DNA from: Streptomyces eurocidicus
GTDB lineage: Bacteria; Actinomycetota; Actinomycetes; Streptomycetales; Streptomycetaceae
Direction: 5' to 3'
NCBI RefSeq assembly: GCF_002891295.1
Contig: NZ_LGUI01000003.1
Location: 806,001-870,000, forward strand
DNA: 64,000 bases
How positions within the stretch are numbered: the stretch's first letter is position 1; each line of letters starts with the position of its first letter. The position numbers were made by a program, and so were the translations under genes. The notes under the pieces were generated by a model. The model ran no database searches, was not told where the DNA came from, and was given only the letters and a program-made list of their open reading frames with translations. Shown here piece by piece: positions 1 through 8,112 of this stretch.

Positions 1-1
1 G

Positions 2-505
2 GCCCTCGCCGACTCCACCGCCGACGTCGTGCTCACCACCGGCGGTACGGCCGCCGGCCCCGTCGACCACGTCCACACCACCCTCCGGAGGCTCGGCGCC
101 GAGCTCCTGGTCGACGGTGTCGCGGTCCGGCCCGGCCACCCGATGCTGCTCGCCCGGCTCGCACCCGGCCGGCACCTCGTCGGCCTCCCCGGCAACCCCC
201 TGGCCGCCGTCGCCGGACTGCTGACGCTCGCCGAGCCCCTGCTCCGTACGCTCTCCGCGCGCCCCTCGCCCCCGCCCTACCGGGCCGTCCTCACCGATGC
301 CGTCAAGGGCCACCCGGACGACACCCGGCTCGTCCCCGTCGTCAGCCGGCACAGCGACAGCGCGGAGCCGCTCAGTTTCCACGGGCCCGCGATGCTGCGG
401 GGCCTCGCCGCCGCCGACGCGCTCGCGGTCATTCCGCCGGGTGGTGCGGTACGGGGTTCCCGGGCCGGGGTTCTCGAACTGCCGTGGGCGGTGGGTGGGG
501 TGTGA
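2..505 (+). CDS. MoeA-like molybdopterin molybdenumtransferase, C-terminal part (5' end outside window)
   Basis: This is the 3' end of a gene that is open to the left edge of the window. The readable part contains a MoCF-type motif (VVLTTGGTAAGPVDHV) and a second typical loop (LVGLPGNPLAAV). These are the Mg/molybdopterin-binding segments of MoeA domain III, followed by the small C-terminal domain IV. In the known family, MoeA inserts molybdate into adenylylated molybdopterin to make molybdenum cofactor in the cytoplasm. The usual GGVS in the first motif reads GGTA here, so the protein may be one of the divergent MoeA paralogues common in actinomycetes. The stop lies 42 bases from the convergent potassium-channel gene. 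The family call is good; the exact paralogue cannot be decided from a fragment. Confidence 0.8.
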   Translation, partial: ALADSTADVVLTTGGTAAGPVDHVHTTLRRLGAELLVDGVAVRPGHPMLLARLAPGRHLVGLPGNPLAAVAGLLTLAEPLLRTLSARPSPPPYRAVLTDAVKGHPDDTRLVPVVSRHSDSAEPLSFHGPAMLRGLAAADALAVIPPGGAVRGSRAGVLELPWAVGGV

Positions 506-547
506 CGCGCCTCCGGGCCGGCAGGGCGGTGGCCGCACCGCCTGCCC

Positions 548-1651
548 TCACCCCTCCGCCGCCGGCGGCGCCGCCTGCTTGATCGTGATGACCCGGTCCG
601 CGAGGTGCAGCGTCGCCGCCTCCGGGTCGGTGAAGTGCAGCAGCCGGTGGCCCCGTACGACCGCGACGACGAGGTCCGCGCAGTCGCGCGGTGAGTTGCC
701 CGCCTCCCGCTTGGTGACGGGCCGCTCCACGACGTCCAGGCCGTTGCCGTACGTCAGCAGGTCCTCCAGCACCGTGCCGACGTTCGGGCTCATCATCGAC
801 ATGCCGAGCAGCCGGCCCGCCGAGCTCGAACTCGTCACGACGGTGTTCGCGCCGCTCTGCCGCAGCAGCGGCACGTTCTCGTCCTCCCGCACGGCCACGA
901 CGATCGTGGCCGACTTGTTGAGCTGCCGCGCGGTCAGCGTGACCAGGGCGGCCGTGTCGTCCCGCTCCGTGCAGATCACCACCTGGGAGGCCCGCTGGAG
1001 CTCGGCGCGGAGCAGCGTCTCGGAGCGCGTGGCGTCGCCCAGGACGCCCACCAGGCCGTCGCTGGAGGCCGCGTCCACGACCTTCTTCTGCGGGTCCACC
1101 ACGACGATCTTGTCCTTGGGCTTGCCCTGCCCGACCAGCGTCTCGATGGCGTGCCGGCCCTTGGTGCCGTAGCCGACGACGACGGTGTGCTCTCGCATGC
1201 GGGACCTCCAGCGGTGGATGCGCACCTGCTGGCGCGTCCGTTCGGTCAGCACTTCCAGGGTGGTGCCGACCAGAATGATCAGGAACAACACGCGCAATGG
1301 CGTGATCAAGAAGATATTCGTCAGCCGCGCCCCGTCGCTCACGGGCGTGATGTCGCCGTAGCCGGTCGTCGACAGGGTGACGGTCGCGTAGTACGCGGAG
1401 TCGAGGAAGTCGACGGCGCTGTCGGAGTTGTCGTGGTACCCCTCGCGGTCGACGTAGACGAGCAGGGTCGTCAGGCCGAGCACGGCCAGCGCCATGACGA
1501 GCCGGCGCAGCACCTGCCGCAGCGGCGCCGCGACGTTCTGGACCGGCATGACGATGGAGCGCCCCGCCTCCGCGTCCTCTTCGGCCTCTCTCCTGGTGCG
1601 CCGCCACAGCGACCGGAGGAGGGAGATTCTGGTCATCTTGCCCGTAGCCAT
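548..1651 (-). CDS. Two-TM potassium channel with TrkA-N (RCK) domain
   Basis: An inner-membrane ion channel with a cytoplasmic regulatory domain. A basic and acidic N-terminal stretch is followed by a first membrane helix (VMALAVLGLTTLLVYV), a pore loop with the K+ selectivity filter TTGYGD, and a second helix (FLIILVGTTLEVL). The remaining two thirds is a Rossmann-type TrkA-N domain starting at HTVVVGYGTKGRHA, followed by a short C-terminal TrkA-C-like region. This is the MthK/Kch layout, in which RCK domains gate K+ flux in response to nucleotide or ions. ATG at 1651 has a GGAG three bases upstream; an in-frame ATG at 1660 is an alternative. The gene is divergent from the quinone oxidoreductase, with about 50 bases between starts. 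The longer open frame upstream is a shadow. Confidence 0.88.
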   Translation of the reverse strand: MATGKMTRISLLRSLWRRTRREAEEDAEAGRSIVMPVQNVAAPLRQVLRRLVMALAVLGLTTLLVYVDREGYHDNSDSAVDFLDSAYYATVTLSTTGYGDITPVSDGARLTNIFLITPLRVLFLIILVGTTLEVLTERTRQQVRIHRWRSRMREHTVVVGYGTKGRHAIETLVGQGKPKDKIVVVDPQKKVVDAASSDGLVGVLGDATRSETLLRAELQRASQVVICTERDDTAALVTLTARQLNKSATIVVAVREDENVPLLRQSGANTVVTSSSSAGRLLGMSMMSPNVGTVLEDLLTYGNGLDVVERPVTKREAGNSPRDCADLVVAVVRGHRLLHFTDPEAATLHLADRVITIKQAAPPAAEG

Positions 1652-1702
1652 GCGCTCCATGTTCCGTGATGTGCCGAGGGGCCCGGGAGTAGCCTCGCGG
1701 GC

Positions 1703-2680
1703 ATGCATGCGATCACCATCAACGAACCCGGCGGACCGGAGGCCCTGGTCTGGGCCGAGGTGCCCGATCCCGTGCCCGGCGAGGGCGAGGTACTGGTCGA
1801 GGTCGTCGCCGGTGCCGTCAACCGCGCGGACGTGATGCAGCGTCAGGGCTTCTACGATCCGCCGCCCGGCGCGTCCTCCTACCCCGGACTGGAGTGCTCC
1901 GGCCGGATCGTCGCCCTGGGGCCCGGCGTGGCCGGCTGGGCCGTCGGCGACGAGGTGTGCGCGCTGCTGGCGGGCGGCGGCTACGCGGAGAAGGTCTGTG
2001 TGCCGGCCGGTCAGCTGCTGCCCGTCCCGGACGGCATGGACCTGGTCACGGCCGCCGCGCTGCCCGAGGTCACCGCCACCGTCTGGTCGAACGTCTTCAT
2101 GGTCGCCCACCTGCGCCCCGGCGAGACCCTGCTCGTGCACGGCGGCGGCAGCGGCATCGGCACCATGGCCGTCCAGCTGGCCAAGGCGGTCGGCGCGCGC
2201 GTCGCGGTCACCGCGGGCAGCCAGGAGAAGCTGGAGCGCTGCCGCGAGCTCGGCGCGGACATCCTCATCGACTACCGGCGGCAGGACTTCGTCGAGGAGC
2301 TCGGCAAGGTGACGGGCGGTGTCGGCGCGGACGTCATCCTCGACATCCTCGGCGCGAAGTACCTCGCCCGGAACGTGTCCGCCCTCGCCGTCAACGGCCG
2401 GCTGGTCGTCATCGGCCTCCAGGGCGGCCGTAAGGCCGAACTGGACCTCGGCACGCTGCTCACCAAGCGGGCCGCCGTCCTGGCCACCTCGCTGCGGGCC
2501 CGGCCGCTCCAGGAGAAGGCGGCGATCGTCGCCGCCGTGCGCGAGCACGTCTGGCCGCTGATCGCCGGCGGGCGGGTACGGGCGGTGGTCGACCGCACGC
2601 TGCCGATGCGGGACGCGGCGGAGGCCCACCGGATCCTGGAGGAGAGCTCCCACGTCGGGAAGATCCTGCTCACGACGTGA
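1703..2680 (+). CDS. NAD(P)H-quinone oxidoreductase, zinc-independent MDR family (PIG3-like)
   Basis: A 325-residue medium-chain dehydrogenase/reductase of the quinone oxidoreductase type. The N-terminal GroES-like half begins MHAITINEPGGPEAL. The nucleotide-binding half has LVHGGGSGIGTMAVQLAKAVGA, the AxxGxxG-like NAD(P)H loop. The structural and catalytic zinc cysteines of alcohol dehydrogenases are absent, as expected for QOR/PIG3 enzymes. The known activity is one- or two-electron reduction of quinones, or related enoyl reductions, using NADPH in the cytosol. The substrate cannot be read from the sequence. Length is normal for the family. The gene is followed directly by a tandem-repeat region rather than a clear terminator. 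Confidence 0.9.
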   Translation: MHAITINEPGGPEALVWAEVPDPVPGEGEVLVEVVAGAVNRADVMQRQGFYDPPPGASSYPGLECSGRIVALGPGVAGWAVGDEVCALLAGGGYAEKVCVPAGQLLPVPDGMDLVTAAALPEVTATVWSNVFMVAHLRPGETLLVHGGGSGIGTMAVQLAKAVGARVAVTAGSQEKLERCRELGADILIDYRRQDFVEELGKVTGGVGADVILDILGAKYLARNVSALAVNGRLVVIGLQGGRKAELDLGTLLTKRAAVLATSLRARPLQEKAAIVAAVREHVWPLIAGGRVRAVVDRTLPMRDAAEAHRILEESSHVGKILLTT

Positions 2681-2712
2681 GCGGGTACGGAAGCGGGTAC
2701 GCGCGCGGGTAC

Positions 2713-2895
2713 GGGAGCGAGTATGCGCGCGGGTAAGCGGGAGCGAGCGCGCGCGAGGGCGCGGGAACGAGTACGCGCGCGGGTAACGGGAGCGAGCGCG
2801 CGCGAGGGCACGGGGACGAGTACGCGCACGGGCACGGGAACGAGCGCGCGCGAAGGTAAGCGGAGACGAGTACACGCGCAGGCACGCGTAAGGGC
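2713..2895. repeat. Degenerate 50-nt tandem repeat (about 3.6 copies, each made of two 25-nt halves)
   Basis: Units start at 2713, 2763, 2812 and 2862, giving periods of 50, 49 and 50 bases. Each unit opens with GGGA(A/G)CGAGTA(T/C)GCG and contains a second half-unit beginning GGGA(A/G)CGAGCGCGCGCGA. The sequence is rich in alternating GC, which could favour Z-DNA or slippage. It fills the gap between the quinone oxidoreductase stop and the next gene. Arginine-rich reading frames across it look like a by-product of the repeat rather than genes. Confidence 0.8.
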
Positions 2896-2898
2896 GGC

Positions 2899-3582
2899 AT
2901 GACCCCCCGCCCGCCGCGGGGCGCCCCCGTTCACCCGGTCGGCCGCGCGCGCGTGCCGTGCCGCACCGCGCGGGCGAGGCTGGGGTGCGTGGACCGTGGA
3001 CCGCGTGCGATATCCCCGGCCCGGCGGGCGCTGTCCCTCGCCGGGCCGGCCCTGGCGGCGGCGGCCGTACTGGCCGCCCCCGCCTTCCACCAGGCGCAAC
3101 GACCGGACGACCCGCTCGCCGCCCGTGCCTCGTCCGTCCCCTCGCCGGACCGGTCCCAGGAGCCGCCGGGCGACGACGACCGGCTCGCCGGGAGCCACGC
3201 GGGGGAGGGCCGCAGCCACCCCGGCCGGGCGGCGGAGAGCGGGTCCGGGAGCCCGTCGGCCCCCGGCCCCGGACCGGACCGGCCGTCCTCGCCGGGAGCC
3301 CCTCCCCCCGACGACCCGGAGGCCGGCCGGGCGCCCGGCCAGGCCCACCCGCCCACGGACCCGGGCGGCAACACGCCCGGCGGCGGCAGCGGCCCCGGAG
3401 GCACGGGCGGTACGGGCGGCCCCGGCGGCACCGACGGGGAGGCCACCGCCGCCCGCCACCGTGACGACGAGGCCCTGGACGACGGCGACCGCGTCATGCG
3501 GGTCCTGCCGCTGGGCACCGGAATGACCCTCACCGGCCTGGGACTCGGCTACTTCGCCCTCCGGCTACGGCGTGCGAGGTGA
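2899..3582 (+). CDS. Hypothetical proline/glycine-rich membrane-anchored protein
   Basis: I do not recognise a family. The predicted 227 residues have an Ala-rich hydrophobic stretch near residues 48-65 (LAGPALAAAAVLAAPAF) that could be a signal peptide or membrane anchor. A long low-complexity section rich in Pro, Gly, Asp and Ser follows. The end is a hydrophobic segment (LPLGTGMTLTGLGLGYFAL) closed by Arg residues, like a membrane anchor with a positive cytoplasmic stop. This layout suits a cell-envelope protein with an extended wall-crossing linker. ATG 2899 has AAGGG a few bases upstream, but the first 40 residues are poorly protein-like and an internal GTG could be the true start. GC skew and codon use support this strand over the others. 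Confidence 0.55.
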   Translation: MTPRPPRGAPVHPVGRARVPCRTARARLGCVDRGPRAISPARRALSLAGPALAAAAVLAAPAFHQAQRPDDPLAARASSVPSPDRSQEPPGDDDRLAGSHAGEGRSHPGRAAESGSGSPSAPGPGPDRPSSPGAPPPDDPEAGRAPGQAHPPTDPGGNTPGGGSGPGGTGGTGGPGGTDGEATAARHRDDEALDDGDRVMRVLPLGTGMTLTGLGLGYFALRLRRAR

Positions 3583-3675
3583 AAAGGGGGCGTGCGGTAA
3601 GGCGCGTTGCACGGTGGATCAGGCGTGTGCGGGGGCATCACCAGGGGGAAATCACCTGTGCGAGAGAATGGCGGC

Positions 3676-4236
3676 ATGGATATGCCGAGGAATGAACGGT
3701 CGCAGGAGAGCCCGCACGTCCTGGTCGTAGGCCCGGACGGCATGGCTCTCGGCAGCACCAACCCCGGCAACGGGGAAGGTGACGACGAGTCGCGCGAGGT
3801 CCCCGTGACGGAGATGGTCGAACAGCCCGCGAAGGTCATGCGCATCGGCAGCATGATCAAGCAGCTGCTGGAGGAAGTCCGCGCCGCACCCCTGGACGAG
3901 GCGAGCCGGGTCCGGCTCAAGGAGATCCACCACAGCTCCGTGCGGGAGCTGGAGGACGGTCTCGCGCCCGAGCTCGTCGAGGAGCTGGAGCGCCTCTCCC
4001 TGCCCTTCACCGACGAGACGATCCCCACCGAAGCGGAACTGCGCATCGCGCAGGCGCAGTTGGTCGGCTGGCTGGAAGGGCTCTTCCACGGCATCCAGAC
4101 GACGCTGTTCGCCCAGCAGATGGCCGCGCGGGCGCAGTTGGAGCAGATGCGCAGGGCCCTCCCGCCCGGCGTCCTGGGCGAGGACGACGGCGAGGGCCAC
4201 CAGCACGGCGGGGCCCGCTCCGGCCCCTATCTGTAA
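3676..4236 (+). CDS. bpa: Bacterial proteasome activator Bpa/PafE
   Basis: A 186-residue protein of the former DUF2587 family. The N-terminal HVLVVGPDGMALG is followed by a mainly helical core (residues about 55-165: KVMRIGSMIKQLLEEVRAAP, then RLKEIHHSSVRELEDGLAPEL and WLEGLFHGIQTTLFAQQMAARAQLEQ) and a flexible tail ending in GPYL. In the known family, a ring of Bpa docks on the 20S proteasome through its C-terminal GxYL (HbYX-like) motif and opens the gate. This allows ATP-independent degradation of unfolded proteins, so the retained motif argues for a functional protein. ATG 3676 was chosen because conservation starts near it; an ATG at 3607 would add an atypical leader. A strong terminator follows. 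Pup-proteasome genes are not in this window. Confidence 0.93.
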   Translation: MDMPRNERSQESPHVLVVGPDGMALGSTNPGNGEGDDESREVPVTEMVEQPAKVMRIGSMIKQLLEEVRAAPLDEASRVRLKEIHHSSVRELEDGLAPELVEELERLSLPFTDETIPTEAELRIAQAQLVGWLEGLFHGIQTTLFAQQMAARAQLEQMRRALPPGVLGEDDGEGHQHGGARSGPYL

Positions 4237-4278
4237 GGGCGCGCCCGTTCCGTAAGGGCGCACCCGTAAGGCCGCGCA

Positions 4279-4325
4279 CATATGTGTGCCCGGTACGTCC
4301 AGCGGACGTACCGGGCACACATATG
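4279..4325. terminator. Perfect 22-bp hairpin between bpa and the kinase gene
   Basis: Arms at 4279-4300 and 4304-4325 are exact reverse complements around the loop AGC. It lies between the convergent bpa and kinase genes, so it can stop transcription from both directions. No U-tract follows, as is usual in Streptomyces. Confidence 0.85.
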
Positions 4326-4364
4326 ACCGTCCTTACGGCTGACGCGACTCTTAAGAAGCGACTC

Positions 4365-6068
4365 CTAAGAGGCCGGGTCACCCGTCGACACCGTCAGCAC
4401 GAACATGTCGCTCGGCGACTTCGGGTCGAACGCGTCGCCCCCCTTGGGCGTCTGGCTGAGCACGGTGCCCTTGCCCCAGGTGTTCTCGTTCTGCTGGTCG
4501 ATGCGGTACTTCCAGCCGGCGGCCTGGAGGCACGCCTTGACCGAGTCGACGTAGAAGTAGCTGAAGTCGGGCGCCGACTTCTTCGACTTGTCGTTGTAGT
4601 ACTCGTACGCCTTCGTGCACTTCTCCTTGTCGATGGCCTTCGACCGGTCGCCCTCGCGGTGCTTGCTCTGGGTGCCGCCTGTGCCACCGCCCGAGCCGCC
4701 CGTCGTGGCCCCGCCGGAGCCGTTGGCCGGGGCGCCCGTCACGGGCGCCTGCGAGCTCGTGGTGTCGTTCTTCGCCTCGTCGCCCTTCTTGCCGCCGCCG
4801 TTGAGCGCGATCGCGGCGATCACGCCGATGACCGCGAGGACGGCGACGACGCCCGAGCCGATGATGACCGGCTTGTTGCTCCTGCCGCCGCCCTGCGGCG
4901 CCGGGGCGGGCGACGGGTTGATCGAGTACGGCGGGGGCGTGCCCGGACCGCTCGGCCCGCCGTTCTGGAACGGCTGGCCGGGCGTCGGGTAGCCCGGGGC
5001 GCCCTGCGGCGGGGTGGACGGCCCGTAGGAGGCGTACGGGCCCGGAGCCGGCTGGTACGGCGTCCGGACGGCCTGCGGGCCCGGCCCGGGGGTCTGCGCG
5101 TCGACGGGCGGGAAGACGGCCGAGCCGACGCCCGCACCGCTGCGCGGCGGCGGGCCGCCCGCCACGATGACCGGCGCGGCCCCGGACTGCGCGGTGCCCG
5201 AGACCCGCGCGCACTCGTCCCGCATGGACTCGGCGCTCGGGAAGCGCTCGTTCGGGTTCTTCTTCAGCGCGCGGGCGACCAGGGCGTCCACAGCCGGCGG
5301 GATCGAACGATTGATCGAGGAGGGAGCGACCGGCTCCTCCTGGACATGGGCGTACGCGATCGCCAGCGGGGAGTCCGCGTCGAACGGCAGCCGCCCGGTC
5401 AGCAGCTCGAAGAGCATGATGCCGACCGAGTACAGGTCGGAGCGGGCGTCGACGCCACGCCCGAGCGCCTGCTCCGGCGAGAGGTACTGGGGGGTGCCGA
5501 CGACCATGCCGGTCTGCGTCATCGAGGTGACGCCGGACTGCATGGCGCGGGCGATGCCGAAGTCCATGACCTTGACCACGCCACGCTTGGTCATCATCAC
5601 GTTGCCGGGCTTGATGTCGCGGTGGACCAGCCCCATCTCATGGCTGACCTCCAGCGCGGCCAGCACATCGGCGGTGATCTTCAGCGCCTTCTCGGTCGGC
5701 ATCGCGCCGAACTGCCGCACGTCGGCGTCGAGGACCGAGCGCAGCGGCCGGCCCTCGACGTACTCCATGACGATGTACGGCATGGTCGACCCGTCCAGGT
5801 CGTCCTCGCCGGTGTCGAAGACCGAGACGATGTTCGTGTGTGTGAGCTTGGCGACGGCCTGGGCCTCGCGCCGGAAGCGCTCGCGGAAGGACGCCTCGCG
5901 GCCCAGCTCCGTGTGCAGTGTCTTGATCGCGACCTGGCGGTCCAGAACGCTGTCGTACGCCAGGTGGACCGAGGCCATCCCGCCTTCGCCCAGCAGGTCG
6001 CGCAGCTGGTAGCGGCCGCCGCCGACAGACCGGCCCGTGTAGCGGCCCTGAGCGCCGTCCTGGCTCAT
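4365..6068 (-). CDS. Membrane Ser/Thr protein kinase, PknB/Hanks type, with single PASTA-like domain
   Basis: A 567-residue Hanks-type kinase. It has a Gly-rich loop (GEGGMASV), VAIK lysine about K49, catalytic HRDIKPGN with D151, DFG at 169-171, TQTG in the activation loop, and SPEQ in place of APE. A proline-rich juxtamembrane linker (about 300-395) precedes one membrane helix (about 401-422). The external tail has a Thr/Gly linker and a C-terminal 60-residue segment (CLQAAGWKYRIDQQ... to VLTVSTG) with the spacing of one PASTA-like domain, which in relatives senses muropeptides or lipid II. The ATG at 6068 follows GGGGGAAG. It is divergent from another kinase of the same design. Substrates cannot be inferred. 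Confidence 0.92.
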   Translation of the reverse strand: MSQDGAQGRYTGRSVGGGRYQLRDLLGEGGMASVHLAYDSVLDRQVAIKTLHTELGREASFRERFRREAQAVAKLTHTNIVSVFDTGEDDLDGSTMPYIVMEYVEGRPLRSVLDADVRQFGAMPTEKALKITADVLAALEVSHEMGLVHRDIKPGNVMMTKRGVVKVMDFGIARAMQSGVTSMTQTGMVVGTPQYLSPEQALGRGVDARSDLYSVGIMLFELLTGRLPFDADSPLAIAYAHVQEEPVAPSSINRSIPPAVDALVARALKKNPNERFPSAESMRDECARVSGTAQSGAAPVIVAGGPPPRSGAGVGSAVFPPVDAQTPGPGPQAVRTPYQPAPGPYASYGPSTPPQGAPGYPTPGQPFQNGGPSGPGTPPPYSINPSPAPAPQGGGRSNKPVIIGSGVVAVLAVIGVIAAIALNGGGKKGDEAKNDTTSSQAPVTGAPANGSGGATTGGSGGGTGGTQSKHREGDRSKAIDKEKCTKAYEYYNDKSKKSAPDFSYFYVDSVKACLQAAGWKYRIDQQNENTWGKGTVLSQTPKGGDAFDPKSPSDMFVLTVSTGDPAS

Positions 6069-6368
6069 CGTTCTACTTCCCCCTTGCGGCGAACTGCCGG
6101 CGTACGGTTCCGGCAGGTGCCGGCTGTGCCGATGGATCTCGGCCAAGTCTGCCCGAGGCGGCGGGCACGTCAAGCCGCGTGCCCGTTCCGTGACGGGATG
6201 CGCGACAACACGTCACGAGATTTGCCTTGCTCAGGGGCGTACGGGTTTGATAGCGCGTCCATCCCGGACCGGCGCGCGCCGTGGAGCCTGTAGCGTGCCT
6301 TAGCGGAAGACCGTTTTCCCCGCGCCGCGCCTCCCACGCGCAGCGGACAGACACGACGGCGAGGACTG
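6069..6368. promoter_or_regulatory. Divergent promoter region of the two kinase genes
   Basis: Three hundred bases with no gene between opposite kinase starts. The part at 6200-6260 is locally lower in GC (ACGTCACGAGATTTGCC, GGGTTTGATAGCG) and is the likely place for promoters of both genes. No clear operator was seen. The two kinases are probably controlled from this shared region. Confidence 0.5.
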
Positions 6369-8030
6369 ATGGCACAGACGCAGAGCGCCCAGGGTCCGAC
6401 AGACCCTGACGCCAACGGGGGCGGCATGCCCGATGTGCCTGAAATGTGGGGCAATGGCGGCCTGGTCGGAGACGGCCGCTACCGCCTCACCCACCGCCTC
6501 GGCCGCGGTGGCATGGCAGAGGTGTTCGCGGCCGAGGACGTGCGCCTCGGCCGTACGGTCGCGGTGAAGCTGCTCCGGGCCGACCTCGCGGAGGACCCGG
6601 TCTCGAAGGCGCGCTTCACCCGCGAGGCACAGTCGGTGGCCGGCCTGAACCACCACGCGGTGGTGGCGGTCTACGACTCCGGCGAGGACACCGTCGGCCG
6701 CAACGTCGTGCCGTACATCGTCATGGAGTTGGTTGAAGGTCGCACTATCCGTGACCTGTTGCTGGGTGCCGAGCCCCCGCCGCCCGACCAGGCACTGATC
6801 ATCGTCTCGGGCGTATTGGAAGCGCTGGCCTACAGCCACCAGCACGGCATCGTGCACCGCGACATCAAGCCCGCCAACGTGATCATCACGAACAACGGCG
6901 CGGTCAAGGTCATGGACTTCGGCATCGCCCGCGCCCTGCACGGCGCGGCGTCCACCATGACCCAGACCGGCATGGTCATGGGCACGCCGCAGTACCTCTC
7001 GCCCGAGCAGGCGCTCGGCAAGACGGTCGACGCGCGCTCGGACCTCTACGCCACCGGCTGCCTGCTCTACGAACTGCTGGCGCTGCGCCCCCCGTTCACC
7101 GGCGAGACCCCGCTGTCGGTGGTCTACCAGCACGTCCAGGACACTCCCGTCCCGCCGTCGCAGGTCCTCGGCAGCCTGCCGCCGGAGCTCGACGGTCTGG
7201 TGATGCGTTCCCTCGCCAAGGACCCGGACGACCGGTTCCAGAGCGCCGAGGAGATGCGCGGGCTGGTCCAGTACGCGCTGCAGATGCTGCACGACGCCGG
7301 CGCCCACTCGGGCTCCTGGGACACCGGCCCGGTCGCGCACGCCACCGCCGCCACCCAGGCCCTGGGCATGGGCGGCATGGGCGGCATGGCCGGGACGACC
7401 GCCATGCCGCACCCGGTGCACGGCGACACCTCGCAGCAGCCGATCATCCCGCCGCGCGGCGGTGACGACGGCGGCTTCGACGGCTACGGCGGGCGGGGCC
7501 GCGGCGGCGGTGGCGGTGGCAAGGGCAAGATGGTGCTCGTCGCCGTCATCGCCCTGATCGCGGTCGTGGCGGGCGTGGCCTTCGCGGTGAAGACGATGAA
7601 CAAGCCCGACGACAAGAGGACGACGGACAGGCCCAAGACGTCCGTCAGCTCCTCCTCGTCCCCCAACCCGTCCTCCAGCCCGGAGACCTCCGGCAAGCCC
7701 AGCCGTCCCGCCACCCAGCCCGGCGGCGGCACCACGGGCGAGCAGGAGTCCGACAGTTCCACCTCCGGCGGCGGCCAGGAGCCGGACGGCGACACGGGGT
7801 CGCACCACTCGTCCAAGCCGTCCAACAAGCCCTCGCCCGATCCGTCGACCCCGGTGACGCCGACGGGCGAGCCCTCGACGAAGCCGTCGGGCGACGACAA
7901 GCCCCCGACCGGCGGCACCAGCGCCGGTCAGGACGGCGGCAGCGCCAACGCGGGCACCTCGGCCGGCCAGGTCGGCGGCCCCGGCGCCACGATCAACGGC
8001 CAGGGCACCGGCACCACGCCGGGCGGCTGA
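6369..8030 (+). CDS. Membrane Ser/Thr protein kinase with Ser/Pro/Thr-rich external tail
   Basis: A 553-residue Hanks-type kinase with a complete catalytic core. It has the loop GRGGMAEV, VAVK lysine about K67, HRDIKPAN with D165, DFG 183-185, an activation loop TMTQTGMVMGTP, and SPEQ. A Gly/Met-rich linker (about 330-385) leads to a membrane helix (about 388-408). The outside part, about 140 residues, is low-complexity Ser, Pro, Thr and Gly with no PASTA repeat, so any sensing would be through the cell wall or partners. The catalytic core is close to the divergent kinase, suggesting an old duplication whose sensor tails diverged. ATG 6369 is followed directly by kinase-type sequence. A perfect 25-bp terminator hairpin closes the gene. 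Confidence 0.92.
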   Translation: MAQTQSAQGPTDPDANGGGMPDVPEMWGNGGLVGDGRYRLTHRLGRGGMAEVFAAEDVRLGRTVAVKLLRADLAEDPVSKARFTREAQSVAGLNHHAVVAVYDSGEDTVGRNVVPYIVMELVEGRTIRDLLLGAEPPPPDQALIIVSGVLEALAYSHQHGIVHRDIKPANVIITNNGAVKVMDFGIARALHGAASTMTQTGMVMGTPQYLSPEQALGKTVDARSDLYATGCLLYELLALRPPFTGETPLSVVYQHVQDTPVPPSQVLGSLPPELDGLVMRSLAKDPDDRFQSAEEMRGLVQYALQMLHDAGAHSGSWDTGPVAHATAATQALGMGGMGGMAGTTAMPHPVHGDTSQQPIIPPRGGDDGGFDGYGGRGRGGGGGGKGKMVLVAVIALIAVVAGVAFAVKTMNKPDDKRTTDRPKTSVSSSSSPNPSSSPETSGKPSRPATQPGGGTTGEQESDSSTSGGGQEPDGDTGSHHSSKPSNKPSPDPSTPVTPTGEPSTKPSGDDKPPTGGTSAGQDGGSANAGTSAGQVGGPGATINGQGTGTTPGG

Positions 8031-8040
8031 CGCACGCGGA

Positions 8041-8094
8041 CACGAACGGCCTGGGGCCCGGCACCGAGAGGTGCCGGGCCCCAGGCCGTTCGTG
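8041..8094. terminator. Perfect 25-bp hairpin after the second kinase gene
   Basis: Arms 8041-8065 and 8070-8094 are exact reverse complements around a GAGA loop. It lies between the kinase stop and the convergent phosphotransferase stop, so it probably acts in both directions. Confidence 0.88.
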
Positions 8095-8112
8095 CGCCGG
8101 TCGTTCCCGGCC

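Noticed and set aside
548..2875. Fusion of an Arg-rich N-terminus, a long middle section and the K+ channel into one 775-residue protein
   Set aside because: The N-terminal part is antisense to the quinone oxidoreductase and the tandem repeat; the real channel starts near 1651.
2713..2895. CRISPR-like array
   Set aside because: The units are contiguous and degenerate throughout with no unique spacers.
2670..2900. Arg/Pro-rich small proteins encoded by the 50-nt repeat
   Set aside because: The composition follows directly from the repeat in every frame and there is no ribosome site or family.
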